Counted from the stretch's first letter, positions 48,601 through 60,548 are shown. The stretch is 64,000 nucleotides of DNA from Absidia repens (GCA_002105175.1 MCGE01000009.1:1550001-1614000), one strand, 5' to 3'. Numbers and translations are program-made. Notes: a model not told the origin generated them from the sequence alone.

Positions 48601-51015
48601 ACTACCAACGGCTGTCCGCCTACATATAAAACCAAAGTAAATTTGAGTTTGGGTTGTTTCTTCCTTCCTGTTCTTTCCCCTCCGCCTTACCAGATGATAT
48701 ATCCGTAGAATTATCTTCAGCGAGACTATCCACCAGTTGCAAACCATTGGCTTCCAAGAACGCAGATTCAGAGTTGAGAAGTTGCCGGAATTTACAAAGA
48801 ATCGATTGTTTGTGGTATGTGGTGATATGTAGCAAAAGCATTTCAATGTTCATATCCGTCGAGTTCTGCATAAAAATAAAATTAATTCAAATGCGATGGT
48901 GGGTGCCCTTCATAATAATCATCAACTTACCAATAGGTTTTCATTTGTGTGTAAATCGCTACTTCCGCTCCAGAGAATTTCAAGACACGTTTTCGGATAT
49001 TTCAAAGAATTGTAGACCTTGGATTTGCTCACTTCATCTAAATTTGCCAATGAGACTGAGGCGCCAATACCAGATTTTTGAATCAAGCCCTTGTATTCGT
49101 CACGAATTGCGATGGAGAGCGCCTTGTTCAATGTCTCTGTTTGTCCTGTACGTTTTGCATCTTCATTACTAATAGATATTTCGATCGATGTGCTTCGTGC
49201 TTGTTGTTGAGATTGCTGAGAGCTACTATTGTCAAGAACCTTTTTGACGAACAAAAGATATTTGATTAACTAATTTTTGGTCCCTTCCTCCGCTGCATAG
49301 TCTTTTATTACCTGGGGAGTACCCCAATGTGCAGTTGGTGATCCTCCACCCCAATAGAGTAGTGTCAAACTTGTTCTGGCAGGGTTCATGTGTACCTTCA
49401 ATTGATCTAACCACTGAGTTTTCGCCATCATTGTTGCTTGCATATAGACAATTTCCAGTTGCATGTTGAGACAGAATAAGTGCAGGTAGTCATACAAGTT
49501 AACCAAAGGAAAGAAGAGTTCGCGATCGCTGGGCTGTTGTTCATCTGCTGTCTTTGTGTCCCGAGAGATTGTGTCCCGAGAGATTGTGTTGGAGGATGTA
49601 TTCGTATCAGTCGCTGGTAATTCTTTGTTAGTTGTGTTGTCGATATTTTGCGGTTCTGGCGGTGCCAGCTGTCGTTGTGCACTAGCCCGTAGTCGTTGTC
49701 GTTGCACATCATTTAAAGATATATCCACATCTAAACAAAATAATTATGAAAAAAAGGGTTAACGCCAGTATTTTCTTTTGTTCAACGTTTTCATGCGTGC
49801 CACACTACTTACCAGAAGCACTACCACCGGGAGAAGGTTGAACTAAGATATCCAAAGATACAATCCACCATTTTCGATCATCGCTGTTCCCCATCAAAGT
49901 CAAAGACACATCAAATTCGTTGTTCACACAGAAATATACACGGCCATTCGCTAAAAAAAAAAAAAAAAGAAAAGAAAAATTAGCTTCTATTCATTCTACC
50001 TGATCCGCGTCTTTTTTTTTTCGAGTTTACCAATACGATATTTTTGCATTGTTGATGGTAGGATTTCTTTTGTCAGCATCCGCACCCGTATTTCGTCGTT
50101 CATTTTCGTAAACGTTTCTAATACTTGTTGATCCGTCAATGGAGCTGGTGGAAGCATATCCTATAAAACAAAACAAGTAGAGTCAGTATCCATATTGTCT
50201 TGACGGCAGTTTTTTTATTTTATTTTTATGAATACCTCTATTTTGGTAGGCATTCTTTGATAAGTTCCAGTGGTCAAAACATCTACAGCTGTTAATATAT
50301 CAAAATTGCGAACACGAGCAGCCGGTAATTCAATATGGATTTTGTGAAGATAATCCACGGTATCTTGGAAGGTCTTGTTTTGATTTGCCAGAAAGGCCAT
50401 AATATTCTACAGAATGAAAACATAGGTTGAGTTATCATAGTTTGATATGAGTTTTGTTCGTTTACCTGACACATTTGTACGTCATCCGCGTTCTCGGCCC
50501 ATTTCACCAATACCATCAGTTTCAGAAACTGTGTTCGAGTAAAGGTTGTATAGTTGAGGATTTGTCGTTTTCGTTCCACGTCAGACATTGAAGGTAATCT
50601 AGTTTTGTTGTTTGTTTGTTTGATAAAGACGCAGGGCAATATAATAAACGCATGTAAAAAGAAGTGAGTAGACAGTCATAATAATAAGAACAGCAATAAT
50701 GAGAAACACGTTCTATTCAAATGAAACTTACGTGTCAGTCAAGGTCATCAAGTCAGCATGAGCTTTGTTAATCATTTTGCCAACCAAAGTTCGAAGAGGA
50801 ACCATGCTGGCCATTTCCACAGGTAAGACGATCTTTTCTTTAGAATGATTACTGTCACCATTTGTATAAGTAGTTTGTTGTATATGTTTTTGTTGTTCTT
50901 TTTTTTCGTCTATAGATGTGAGTCCATTGTTGTTGTCAATGTCGTTGGATTGTTTTTCATAACCGTTTGCTTCTTTACCGAGTGGAAGATTGTCCATAGG
51001 CGAAACTGAGTGCAT
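45632..51015 (-). CDS. MED14: Mediator complex subunit 14 (Rgr1)
   Basis: MED14 is the backbone of Mediator, joining head, middle and tail modules so that activators reach RNA polymerase II. Around 14 exons give about 1,300 residues from ATG 51013-51015 (MHSVSPMDNLPLGKEANG). The family core lies in the N-terminal third: VPLRTLVGKMINKAHADLMT, MSDVERKRQILNYTTFTRTQF followed by LKLMVLVKWAENADDVQ, then the LPAARVRNFDILTAVDVLTTGTY segment. Later parts are LGGLEDRLNSDPTNIGRHLL near 48410 and a C-terminal region ending KNPPVPS at 45632. Gln- and Ser-rich linkers lie between the conserved blocks. It is divergent from the Twinkle-like gene, 676 bp away. Internal intron edges are approximate. Confidence 0.92.
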
Positions 51016-51691
51016 CGTTTGTTGAGCCAGATAAATAAATGTGTAATAAAAATATCGTGTTGTATTTCCAGTATCAACTTGTCAAGTGTCTTTATTCCCC
51101 TTCTTTTTTCCCAGTCGGTCAATGAAGATTGAAGATGGATCAATGATAAAAGAGGAAAAAGTAAAGAAAAAGAGAAAAGAGAAAACACAAAGTGGAAAAT
51201 AAAAATAAAAATCGGGGGCAACAGAAAAAGTGCAATTTTTCCAAACTCCGTCCTGATCATTTCGAACTGGAAAACGTATGTAGAGGAAATGCTATTGTAT
51301 AAAATGACATGATAACAAAGCCCAACTACCATGATATCATAGATTACTTGTAATATAATTCATACGTTTATGTAGAATGATGGTTTCTCAGTGAATACAG
51401 TAGATATGCTCTAAATACCTTTAATTTTCATGTATTTTTAGGTGTTGTCAGAACTATTTGAAAACTCCTGCCTACATAAAATACAATGACCCCCTTTCGT
51501 GATTCATTAAACCTTACAGGAATTAATTTGCTATGGGCCTCAATAACGGTTTTACGACATGATTTGGAAGAAGGCTACCTAGGGTAAAAAAAGGTACACG
51601 CGGATATTGAAATTTATTTTGTTTGAAGTATTTCCCATTTCCCTTTTTTTTTTCTTCCTTCTTTTTTCCTTTATTATAAAACTAAGTCAAG

Positions 51692-53151
51692 ATGCTTCGC
51701 TCTCAAATTCGATCTTTATCACAAATTCATCTACAGCCCATATTATGCACTTTTAGACGCCGTCATATCCACACAGCTCGCATACTATGTCAAAGCGCAA
51801 CAGTGACTGATTCTTTGGATTTAGCTGCTGATAGCAACCGATTACCAATGTCAAGAATTGACACCATACGCGACACCCTATTGCCTGACGACACTATCTC
51901 TCAAACCTCATTTCATAAAAGCAACAGTAGCAATGATCAAGACAATAACAAATCTAGACGAATGCGGACAAATAGCCATCATGACAATGTGTTAGGATTT
52001 GGGGATCTACGTCAACAAGTGTACAAGGAAATCCTGGATCCAGAGGAGTCAAGAGGTGTATTATCGACTGATCTGCCGGCATTGAATCGTATCCTTAAAG
52101 GCCATCGACCTGGTGAATTGACGATTGTGACTGGACCGACGGGTGGAGGCAAAACAACGGTGATGAGTCAACTGTCTTTGGACTATTGTAAAAGTGGTGT
52201 GCCAACGCTTTGGGGCTCGTTTGAAATCTTGAATCAACGCCTGGCCAAGAAAATGCTGTATCAATTTGCTTCCAAGGATCTCAGTCAATACCCTACAGAG
52301 CTGGACAAATGGGCCGATGAATTTGATAAGGTAAAAAGAAGTTGATGAACCAAACACACACAGACACACACATATATATATATATCTATATACTCATCCA
52401 TATCTATCTTACTTTTGTTCTTTGTAAATTTAGCTTCCATTGTACTTTTTGAAATTCTTTAGTAGTACAGCAATCAATACAGTGCTTGACGCATGTCAAC
52501 ATGCAGTAGATCAATACGGTGTTCAACATATCGTTCTCGACAACCTCCAGTTTATGCTATCACAACAAGGAAATTCCAGCTTGGATCGATGGGAATTACA
52601 GGATCGCGCCATCCACGAATTACGAAGCTTTGCTACTACTCAAAACGTCCACATTTCATTGGTGGTGCACCCAAGAAAGGATCCTGGTGAACAAATGGAT
52701 ATCAATTCTGTATTTGGTAGTGCCAAGGTCACGCAAGAAGCCGACAATGTCATCATTCTGCAAAAGGAAGGTTTAGGCGGCATGCAATATATCGATATCA
52801 AGAAAAACAGGTAACAAGACACACTACCTACTGGCTCTTTTATTTCATTTGTCGGGAAGTATTTCTGCCTGCAATAAACTCATTTTTGTTTTTATTTTTT
52901 TATAGGTACGATGGTACGACTGGTGTCATTCCATATATTTTTGAACGGGAAACCCTCAAGGTAATCACATGAAAAATGGAAGAGAAATAATATGCTAATG
53001 AAGGCTTTTGTTATTGCTATTGTCAATATAGATCCGATCATGCACAGAAGAAGAGATGAATAAAGTATCAAGTAGGTCGTCTCACAGTAGCAGCCAATCA
53101 AGCACAACAAGATATTCAAGCAAGTCATTCAAATCAGGTCGTAGTTTTTAG
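51692..53151 (+). CDS. Twinkle-type mitochondrial DNA helicase, primase domain absent
   Basis: Four exons (51692-52330, 52434-52810, 52906-52960, 53032-53151) encode 396 residues. Twinkle is the ring helicase of mitochondrial DNA replication, a RecA/DnaB-fold enzyme. The N-terminus MLRSQIRSLSQIHLQPIL is rich in Arg and Ser without acidic residues, like a mitochondrial presequence, and then passes through a disordered linker. The helicase domain begins LPALNRILKGHRPGELTIVT and has Walker A GPTGGGKT, WGSFEI, the Walker B-like HIVLDNLQFM, and HPRKD. It then has GSAKVTQEADNVIILQ and KKNRYDGTTGVIP. These blocks match human TWNK in order and spacing. Human Twinkle has 684 residues with an N-terminal primase-like half that is missing here. 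A Ser-rich tail ends the protein. Confidence 0.9.
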
Positions 53152-53836
53152 TCAAGACCGCCCCCTTCCTCTATTTCATTTACATATTTATGCATACTCC
53201 CATTTACTATAGCCAAACACATCAATAAAGATACACCCAATGTTAGTACAAGTAGGAATTACACTCCCAATGTTTATGCTATTTTGGCATTATTTGTATC
53301 ATACATTCAATAAAAGTTTTTACCTTTCACTATTATGTATGTAATGCCTTCCATGCTTAATTGGCTTTTTTTTTTTTTTTTAAAGCTATCTGCTGCACAC
53401 CTATTTTTTCAACCCTGCCCATATCCATATCATCGTTTTCGATTCGTCCCTGACACATATTATATCCCTTTTTACTTTTACTATCCAGTGTCTTGTCTAC
53501 TTTTATTTTTTTTTTATTTTTTTGTACACCGATTTTACGTTTTGCATTTTGCAAGAGACGTAACCATTAACTATTCTATTTCTACCACAACTCTTATATC
53601 TCTATACGCATTTCACATAATTCCACTTGACGAGACAAATGCTATTTGATATATATTAAAAAAACAACAATTTTATTCCCAGTCTAATAAAATAAATAAA
53701 TATACACACAAAAATAAAAACAAAAACTAATAATACAACTGAATACAATCTAATATATATATATATATCAAGAGAGAGAGAGAGAGTGGGGGGGGGAGGA
53801 GGAAGGGAGAAAAAAAAACCAACTATAAATCTATGA
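53152..53836. other. Intergenic between convergent genes
   Basis: The 3' flanks of the convergent Twinkle-like and PPR genes. It holds T runs near 53367-53382 and TA- and GA-rich microsatellites near 53752-53786. No supported gene. Confidence 0.5.
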
Positions 53837-56305
53837 CTACTTGATCACCATGCTCTTGAAGTATTGAAGACCAGTCCCTTGAATTGTTTGTCCTGTATTT
53901 TCATACAACGAGATCCATTTCCTCGCCTTATCACGCCGATCATGTCGGATCGCCGTTCGCACCAAGTAGTAAATGGTCCTTTCATTCATTTTCACACCAT
54001 GTTTCAATGTCATCCATTTCACCATGGCTTCTGCTGTTGTCAGATCGTGATTGAAGAAAGCCAGTCCCCGGACCCAGATGTTCAATGTCGCTGTTGTGAG
54101 TGGTAATCCCTTTTCAATCGCTCGTGTTAATAAAGTCAGTGCTTCTGGTGGTATATGTTGGTCGTCTCTCCCGTTATTGATGGCAGTGATAAGTCCAGAT
54201 GGCAGTCTTGTTGGTGAGAATGAAGACGCGCTAGACGACGATGATCGATGTGGTGTTCCATGGTCGTGTGTTCGTCGTCGATGATAATAATGATGTAAAA
54301 AGTAGCCATCCATCATGATGTTGTACATTGTCATCCGTGATAACTTTGGATCCATCGTTTGCTTCCCATCATCGTGGTAATGAGTGTTACTGTACTGTTG
54401 CTGCCGTGGATCGCCGTGCTCTTCCTCCACCATCGATTCAAAAAGAGTAGCATATTCCTCCATTGCTTGAAACCCAGATTTGACCATACCATAGAGAATC
54501 ACCGCTTGTAAAGTCGCATTTGTTTCAATCCCACTGCCCATCAATTCCTTGTACAGCGCCGAGATACGTCCAATGTCCATGTCATGTGAGTTGGCTGATC
54601 GGATATAACCATGGATAAGAGTGGTATAACTAACAATATCAGGTAATGGTGGTCTGCTGCTTGTGATGCCCACGTCGCTCTGATTCCCAAGATCACCATC
54701 CCGTCGCATGCACGCTAGCACTTGCTCGGCCGCTTCCAGATCCCCTTTTTGTACCAATGCATGAATAAAAAGGTTGTATGTGTAAACCGAGAATGCCAAT
54801 GCCGGTGATGATGATGATGATCGACCAAAGAGTTTGTCCAGAATGGCCAATGCCGTGTCTGTCTGTTTCTGGCGCAAGAGATGGATGATACTGACATGAA
54901 TCGTTGTTTCCAGTGTTGTGTTCGTCATCCCTGGTGCCACCATCATAGCCACACGTTGGAAGGCATCCACCACTGTCGGTTGGTCCATGTGATCCGTCAA
55001 CGCTGCCACCAAGATACGTAACGTCACCTGATTCGGTCCGTTTGATGATGCGCGTAATAATCGATCGAGCCATAATCCCATCATATCCCAACGCTGTTGT
55101 TCGCAGGCATATTTGATGAAGGTGTTGAACGTCGCTGTGGTGGGTGGAGGTGTCGTCCCTGTGACGGCGGAGGTGGCAGTGTTGTGCGTCAATTGGTCGT
55201 AAAGTGCATTGGCTGCGTCCACATCGCCCTGGTCCAATCGTGATCGAATCAGCATATTGTACGAGATCGTGTCCAACGAGCAACCACCATGGGAAGAGGC
55301 CATCCGCGCCAATACCTTGTCGACGTGCGTCCATTGCTGTCTTTTCAAACATCCATTGAGTGCCATGTTGTACAGTCGTGTTTTGATATCCTCTGACAAC
55401 AACCCCTTTTCACTGTCGGCGGTAGAGGTGGTGGTGGTGGTGTTCGATAAAAAGTCGAGCATGACGTCCAGTTGGGCTTCACCATTACTTGCTGATTGAC
55501 TGATGCTGCTGCTGCTGGTCGCCACCATATAATTCTTCACAAAACGACTAAACAGAACTGATTGTACATGATGATCTAATGGAAATTGATGAAGCAAGTG
55601 TTGTACTGAATCCATGGGTAAATGTGATCCAAGGCTCTTGAGAAGTTGCATTAAGCGTTTGTTGTTGTTGTTGTTGTATATGGTCGTTCGCTGTTGCTGT
55701 TGCTGATGTATAAATGGTTCGAGTAGATCCACAAGTTCAGTGACCGGTAATTCACCAAGACGAGTCAAGAAAAGTTGCCGATCTTCAGTTGGGAAATCTA
55801 AAAATCCTCTGTCGCTTGATCCGGACGGTTGTTGTAACACCAGTGTCAAAGCGTCGCCATATTGTCCAGCATCTACATAGGATTTCAGTGCTGTGGTATC
55901 AAAGGTATTGGTCGTTGAAGGAGGTGGTGGTGATGCCAAGGTGGATGAGCGGTCAATTCTATATGATGCGTGAGCCTGTGCCGTTGTCGAGGCCAGTCGT
56001 TCAATAGGGATCATGTCATCGCCTACGCCATTGGTTTCATATTGCAGGTCGAGCTCGAGGTCAGTGGTTCTAGTTGGCATCGCTTTTGCTGACATGAATC
56101 TCCATTGACATGACAATCGATTGCGTAAAGAAGAAGGGTATTGTAACGATCGGCCGAGCGATTTTGATGGTGGAAGTCGTGTCGATGGCAATTGCAAGGA
56201 AATGAAGGGCAGATGCCGAAAGAGTAGTGAAGGAGCCGTTGAATGACTGTAAAATCGAATGTAGCGAGTGTAGTGAGCTGGTCGTGGTGGTGTTGATGAG
56301 GTCAT
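53837..56305 (-). CDS. Pentatricopeptide repeat (PPR) protein, probably mitochondrial
   Basis: A single exon gives 822 residues from ATG 56303-56305 (MTSSTPPRPAHYTRYIRFYS). The frame is open for 75 codons further upstream, but this ATG is chosen because it starts an Arg/Ser-rich, acid-poor presequence-like stretch. PPR motifs, each a helix pair of about 35 residues that binds one RNA base, include ISYNMLIRSRLDQGDVDAAN, ATFNTFIKYACEQQRWDMMG, YTYNLFIHALVQKGDLEAAE, VSYTTLIHGYIRSANSHD and ATLNIWVRGLAFF. They fill about residues 330-800. The first third is Ser/Thr and Gln rich and disordered. The likely role is stabilising, processing or translating mitochondrial RNAs; the target is unknown. Confidence 0.88.
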   Translation of the reverse strand: MTSSTPPRPAHYTRYIRFYSHSTAPSLLFRHLPFISLQLPSTRLPPSKSLGRSLQYPSSLRNRLSCQWRFMSAKAMPTRTTDLELDLQYETNGVGDDMIPIERLASTTAQAHASYRIDRSSTLASPPPPSTTNTFDTTALKSYVDAGQYGDALTLVLQQPSGSSDRGFLDFPTEDRQLFLTRLGELPVTELVDLLEPFIHQQQQQRTTIYNNNNNKRLMQLLKSLGSHLPMDSVQHLLHQFPLDHHVQSVLFSRFVKNYMVATSSSSISQSASNGEAQLDVMLDFLSNTTTTTSTADSEKGLLSEDIKTRLYNMALNGCLKRQQWTHVDKVLARMASSHGGCSLDTISYNMLIRSRLDQGDVDAANALYDQLTHNTATSAVTGTTPPPTTATFNTFIKYACEQQRWDMMGLWLDRLLRASSNGPNQVTLRILVAALTDHMDQPTVVDAFQRVAMMVAPGMTNTTLETTIHVSIIHLLRQKQTDTALAILDKLFGRSSSSSPALAFSVYTYNLFIHALVQKGDLEAAEQVLACMRRDGDLGNQSDVGITSSRPPLPDIVSYTTLIHGYIRSANSHDMDIGRISALYKELMGSGIETNATLQAVILYGMVKSGFQAMEEYATLFESMVEEEHGDPRQQQYSNTHYHDDGKQTMDPKLSRMTMYNIMMDGYFLHHYYHRRRTHDHGTPHRSSSSSASSFSPTRLPSGLITAINNGRDDQHIPPEALTLLTRAIEKGLPLTTATLNIWVRGLAFFNHDLTTAEAMVKWMTLKHGVKMNERTIYYLVRTAIRHDRRDKARKWISLYENTGQTIQGTGLQYFKSMVIK

Positions 56306-56616
56306 TCGTTGGCAAAAGCCATAAGAGTAATTGATAGATTGTATCGCATTTTTCTTTAGACATAAGCAAGTACAGAGTACCATCCCGTTATCATGCTTGG
56401 ATACGGTCTGAAAGAATAATAAAAAGGAATGGGTGACAAGCACTCCTGGGTCCCGCCCGAAATTTAAAGCTGGGGCCACACAGTCACTGTCAAAAAAATA
56501 TTTAAAGCACCGCACTTGTCTAATGCTCAAAAAGGAGCGCTCCCTGGGGGGGGGGGAGGAGAGATTCGCTCATGCTTCCTTTCTCTGCCCGTTGTTTAAC
56601 ACCTATTACAAGAAAA

Positions 56617-58069
56617 ATGCGTTTTATAGGTATTCACTGAACCTATTTATACCAAAAACCCCTTTACTGATAAAAATTTCTATTGGATATTTTGGCGATA
56701 GATATTGGTATCAACTTGACTGACCCTATGTTTCGAGGTGAATACCGTGGCAAGCAAGCTCATCAAGGTAAAGTTTGTCTATGTATATATAAGTTCTACC
56801 TTTTTCTTATAATACTCATATAGCTAGAGCTCATCCTAAAACTTTCTTATATATATTTTGTAGATGACTTTGATCTTGTTTTGGAACGCGCCAAGAAGGC
56901 CGGTGCTGAAAAGTTAATCATTACAGGCACCAATTTGGAAGATTCACTCGAGGCCATACAGGTCACAGCGAAGACAGAACACAGTAAGAACTGCCGAAAA
57001 AAAAGAAAACGAAAAAACATTGATAAAGAAGACGTGTATAGTGAAAGTAATGGATATATCTATATCATATGTTAGGTGGTTATCTCTATTCTACGGTTGG
57101 CTGTCATCCTACACGCTGCGGCGAATTTGAAAAGTATGCGGGGGGACCTCAAGCTTATTTGGAAGCTTTACGGTCACTCATTAAGAAAAGCTCATCTGTC
57201 GTTGCCATTGGTGAATGTGGACTAGGTAAGACAGACAGTGACTCAGAAGAGAGTGGGTTTTCCGTGGCGAAATCATCATCATCATTGCCCAGTCTGTCAA
57301 CACTAAAATTGACTTTTTTTTTTTTTTTTTGTTTGCAGATTACGATCGACTTCATTTTTGTGACAAGGAAACACAACAAAAGTATTTCCAGGTACAATTT
57401 GACCTTGCCAAAGAAACACAGCTACCCATGTTTTTACACAATCGAAATACGGATGGTGATTTTTATTCGATGATCAAACAGCACCGAGAAAAATTCACGC
57501 ATGGGGTGGTCCATTCTTTTACCGGCACTCTGGATGAAATGGAGAAGTTGGTAGAATTGGGCTTATACATTGGCATCAACGGCTGCTCTTTAAAAACGCA
57601 AGAAAATCTGGATGTTGTCAAAGCCATTCCTCAAGATCGACTCATGATAGAAACTGGTATGTTAACCTCTTGCCCTTCCAACAACTAAAACCCCAATGAC
57701 ACAACTAACTTTTTTTTTTTTTCCCGTAGATGGACCATGGTGTGAAATACGACCTACGCATGCCTCCTTTGCCCATTTAGCAAACGTACCGAAAGATGAA
57801 ATGAAGCTTTATGCTCCAGATAGCAAGAAAAAGGAAAAGTTTGAACCAGGATGTACGGTGAAAAGTCGATGCGAACCATGCTCTATCGGGTAAGAAACAA
57901 GAAAACAAAGGTATGACCAATTCCTATATATTATATATTGATCTCTTGAAATTTCTTTGAATGAATTAGGTCTGTGCTATATGTGGTGGCCTCCGTGCGA
58001 AACCAAGATCCTCAAGTCCTTTCCGAAATTGTTTGGGAAAATACCTGCAAGGTCTTCTTTAGTCAATAG
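56617..58069 (+). CDS. TatD-family metal-dependent deoxyribonuclease (TATDN1-like)
   Basis: TatD enzymes are metal-dependent DNA exonucleases involved in repair and DNA degradation. Seven exons (56617-56629, 56702-56767, 56864-56983, 57076-57225, 57339-57656, 57730-57889, 57970-58069) encode 308 residues. A 13-bp first exon supplies MRFI plus one base, giving [17 protein letters not shown]. That matches the human start [20 protein letters not shown] and settles the start codon. Metal-site and signature blocks are [28 protein letters not shown] (catalytic Glu), [18 protein letters not shown] and [18 protein letters not shown]. Length equals the animal protein. Note that TatD metal ligands usually include an HxH-type pair near the start, here replaced by DIGIN as in all TATDN1 proteins. 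Confidence 0.95.
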
Positions 58070-58687
58070 ATTAATAGTTATGCTATATTTTGTATGACAG
58101 TTTTTCCTAGTTATTGTTACTGTTTTTTTTTTTTTAGAATTAAATAAATATAATATACATATTACGGAAATCATCAATCTCTTCTTTTTTTTTTTTTTTT
58201 TTTTACAATGTCTGAAATTAATCTATCATTGTTTTTGATCTATCTATATATACAAGACTTTATGCATGTGTTCGCGATATATTTTCACAATGGTTCTAAA
58301 ATCACACCTATACCTCATCATATGACAAGGCACCCTTCTCTGTTTTACCAAAGACAATTTCTCAAAGTCATTAATCATTTTACATAACCATCACTGACAT
58401 CCGTCCCCCCTTTTTTTTTACCCGCCATCACCTACACTGTTAATTTTTTTTTTTGAAGACAATTTTGAATAACACAAACATTTGCCAGAGATTTATTGAA
58501 AAAAAAACAAAAGTAGAATAAAATATAATAAACGACAATGGGATATATTTGAATTTTTACAACAAAATGTATATATGTATATATATATATATATATATAA
58601 AAGAAAGGCTATGACTAGAGAGAGAAAGAGGGAGCAGAGAGGGAATAGAGGAATTCTAGCTACAAGGAAAAAACAAACAAACTACTA
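58070..58687. other. Intergenic, no gene seen
   Basis: The 3' flanks of two convergent genes. It contains T runs (58179-58203 and others) and a TA microsatellite near 58573-58599. Confidence 0.5.
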
Positions 58688-59955
58688 CTACTGAGATTGG
58701 GAAGAGGAGGGAGTGTAAGAAGAAGAAGAGGGCGTGCTGGCGGGAGGAGAAGACATGAAGGAGGGAATGGGTATTTTATCGAGCCAACCAGTGACACGAC
58801 CATGATCCTGCTCATCGACAACGACAGGGGGTTTGTGAGAGGCGGTGACGGCGGCAGCGGCGGTGGCGACGGCGGCTGAAGAGGAAGACCGACGATTGAC
58901 TTTGGGGGAGGCGAGTTGGACGTGTTGGAATCGATCCACCATGGCAGCAACATCAATGTTCTTGGTGCGAGAAGACGCCGTCGTGCGCGATGTTGTTGCT
59001 GATGCTACTGCGGAGGTCGAGAGAGCTGATGAGGTCGGCAAACCAAACGATGCAGGATCGGCCGGGAAGGTGGGTAACACTGGTGCCGAAAAGGGAGAGA
59101 TTTGTGCAACGTGCGATCGCGATTCCGAGGACGTATCAATGGTAGATGCTTGGTGATTCGACCTGTTTGATGGCGGTGGTGGTGGGAAGGTGACCTGCGT
59201 ACTAGCATCACAGGGCGACGACGACGACGACGATGACGAAGATGGTGATGTCTTCTCCTGTTGCTTTTGCTGTTGCATCAAAGAGATAGTTTGTTCCAGT
59301 TTCTCCATTTGCATTGTTCGATCGTCTAGTTCCAATTGTAATCGTTGATTCTCGTCCATAAGCCAATACTTGTCCATGTCCTTTTCCGCTTGTTGTTCCA
59401 AATGGTAAAGTCGAAGTTTGAGATCAAAATTTTCCTTCTTCAAATCTGCAATAATCTAGGCCGTTCATTGAAAACAAGAAAATAGTTAAAAATATGAAGA
59501 GCGCATTCGATTTTGGCCGGATTCTGTTTTTTTACCTTCTGTAGTTCTTTCATGGGAATCGTTTTACTTGGAGAGGAAATCATGGGGAAGGAGGAGGAAG
59601 GTGTCGGTGTGGGCGTCGTCTTTCTTTTCGCCTGGCAGCCCGGGGGTCGACCCAGTCCAGACGAATAAAAATGCCGACTGTTGTTGGAAGAAGAGCTACG
59701 TGAGTGGGGGTCTGCCATCGTGGAGGCTTTGTAATGTAATGTCGAGGAAGAACTAAGTGACATGCTTGGTGACAATAAGGCGGAGGAGGTGGATACTGTT
59801 GATTCGGGCGGTGGCAGTGGTGGTGGTGATACATAGACGTCGTCGTCCGAGCCAATCGTGATTGATTGTGATCGGTTCAATATCATAGAGTGTTTAGCTT
59901 GTTGTATTTGGGTTGGGTGCTTGAAAGTGGAAGGAGGTGATCTGGTAGCCGACAT
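58688..59955 (-). CDS. CM1-motif protein (centrosomin/Mto1-type gamma-tubulin complex recruiter)
   Basis: Two exons (59536-59955 and 58688-59455) join in phase 0 across an 80-nt intron, giving 395 residues from ATG 59953-59955 (MSATRSPPSTFKHPTQ). The junction rebuilds KELQKIIADLKKENFDLKLR followed by LYHLEQQ. This matches the CM1 motif of centrosomin, CDK5RAP2, Mto1 and Pcp1, which binds and activates gamma-tubulin ring complexes. A coiled coil (DENQRLQLELDDRTMQMEKL) follows, and then a Ser/Ala/Pro-rich disordered C-terminal half. The known family members are much longer, so this is a short version. It is divergent from the RPAIN-like gene, 155 bp away with a 27-base T run between. The motif is clear; the exact orthology is not. 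Confidence 0.8.
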
Positions 59956-60110
59956 TATGTGTTGGTGGAATATAAGAAAGAAAGAGAAAGAGAGAAAAAA
60001 ATAATAATTTTGAGTGCCCCGTTTTTTTTTTTTTTTTTTTTTTTTTTCAATTTTCCGACCAGGCCGCCGCACATACCTTTTTTTTTTATATTTTATTCTT
60101 TCACTCTGAA

Positions 60111-60548
60111 ATGTGGAGAAAACGACTTTTTGAGGAAATAAGCAATGATATCAACAACAATTACTATACTGACAGCAAACGACGAAAACCACTTGATCAA
60201 CTCACCTGCCCTCAATGCTATTCTTACTTGATGACATCATCCACTGGCCTCGATTGCGTCGATTGCTCGGTCAATATTCCAATAACTTGTCAAAAGGACT
60301 TCACCCCGCGTGGCATTATGGCCATGATCGACTTGGCGAAACAACAGCATGGGTAAGCATAGTATACTTATCATAAAAGCATATATACTTAGCTCACCCT
60401 GCAATATCCTTTTTTTTTCCCTCCCCCCAATAGTCAGTGTACCAGCGACAACTCAAAAGTGGACTATTCAAGCTTAGGTTTACCAGACAGCGACCTCTTT
60501 TTGACTTGGACGTGCAGTGGGTGTGGCGTCTTGGAGATCCTGTTGTGA
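60111..60548 (+). CDS. RPA-interacting protein-like zinc-ribbon protein
   Basis: Two exons (60111-60352 and 60434-60548) encode 118 residues starting MWRKRLFEEISNDINN. Four cysteine pairs are seen: CPQCYSYL, CVDCSV, a single Cys in GQCTSDN, and CSGCGVLEIL at the end. This order matches the C-terminal zinc domain of RPAIN, which carries replication protein A into the nucleus (human ICPVCTKYNL, VVCQCGLSIP, HCPHTPEF, SCLACDTWAVIL). The N-terminal half is shorter than in animals (human RPAIN is 219 residues). The initial MWRK...F stretch resembles the family's basic import start. The call rests on spacing of zinc ligands, so it is moderate. Confidence 0.75.

Noticed and set aside
56306..56530. 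Extended N-terminus of the PPR protein
   Set aside because: The open frame upstream has no presequence character and covers the short promoter shared with the TatD gene.
58688..60072. Plus-strand Gly/Arg-rich ORFs opposite the CM1 gene
   Set aside because: They are antisense shadows of Ser/Pro/Ala-rich coding sequence; the minus strand has the splice sites and the CM1 motif.
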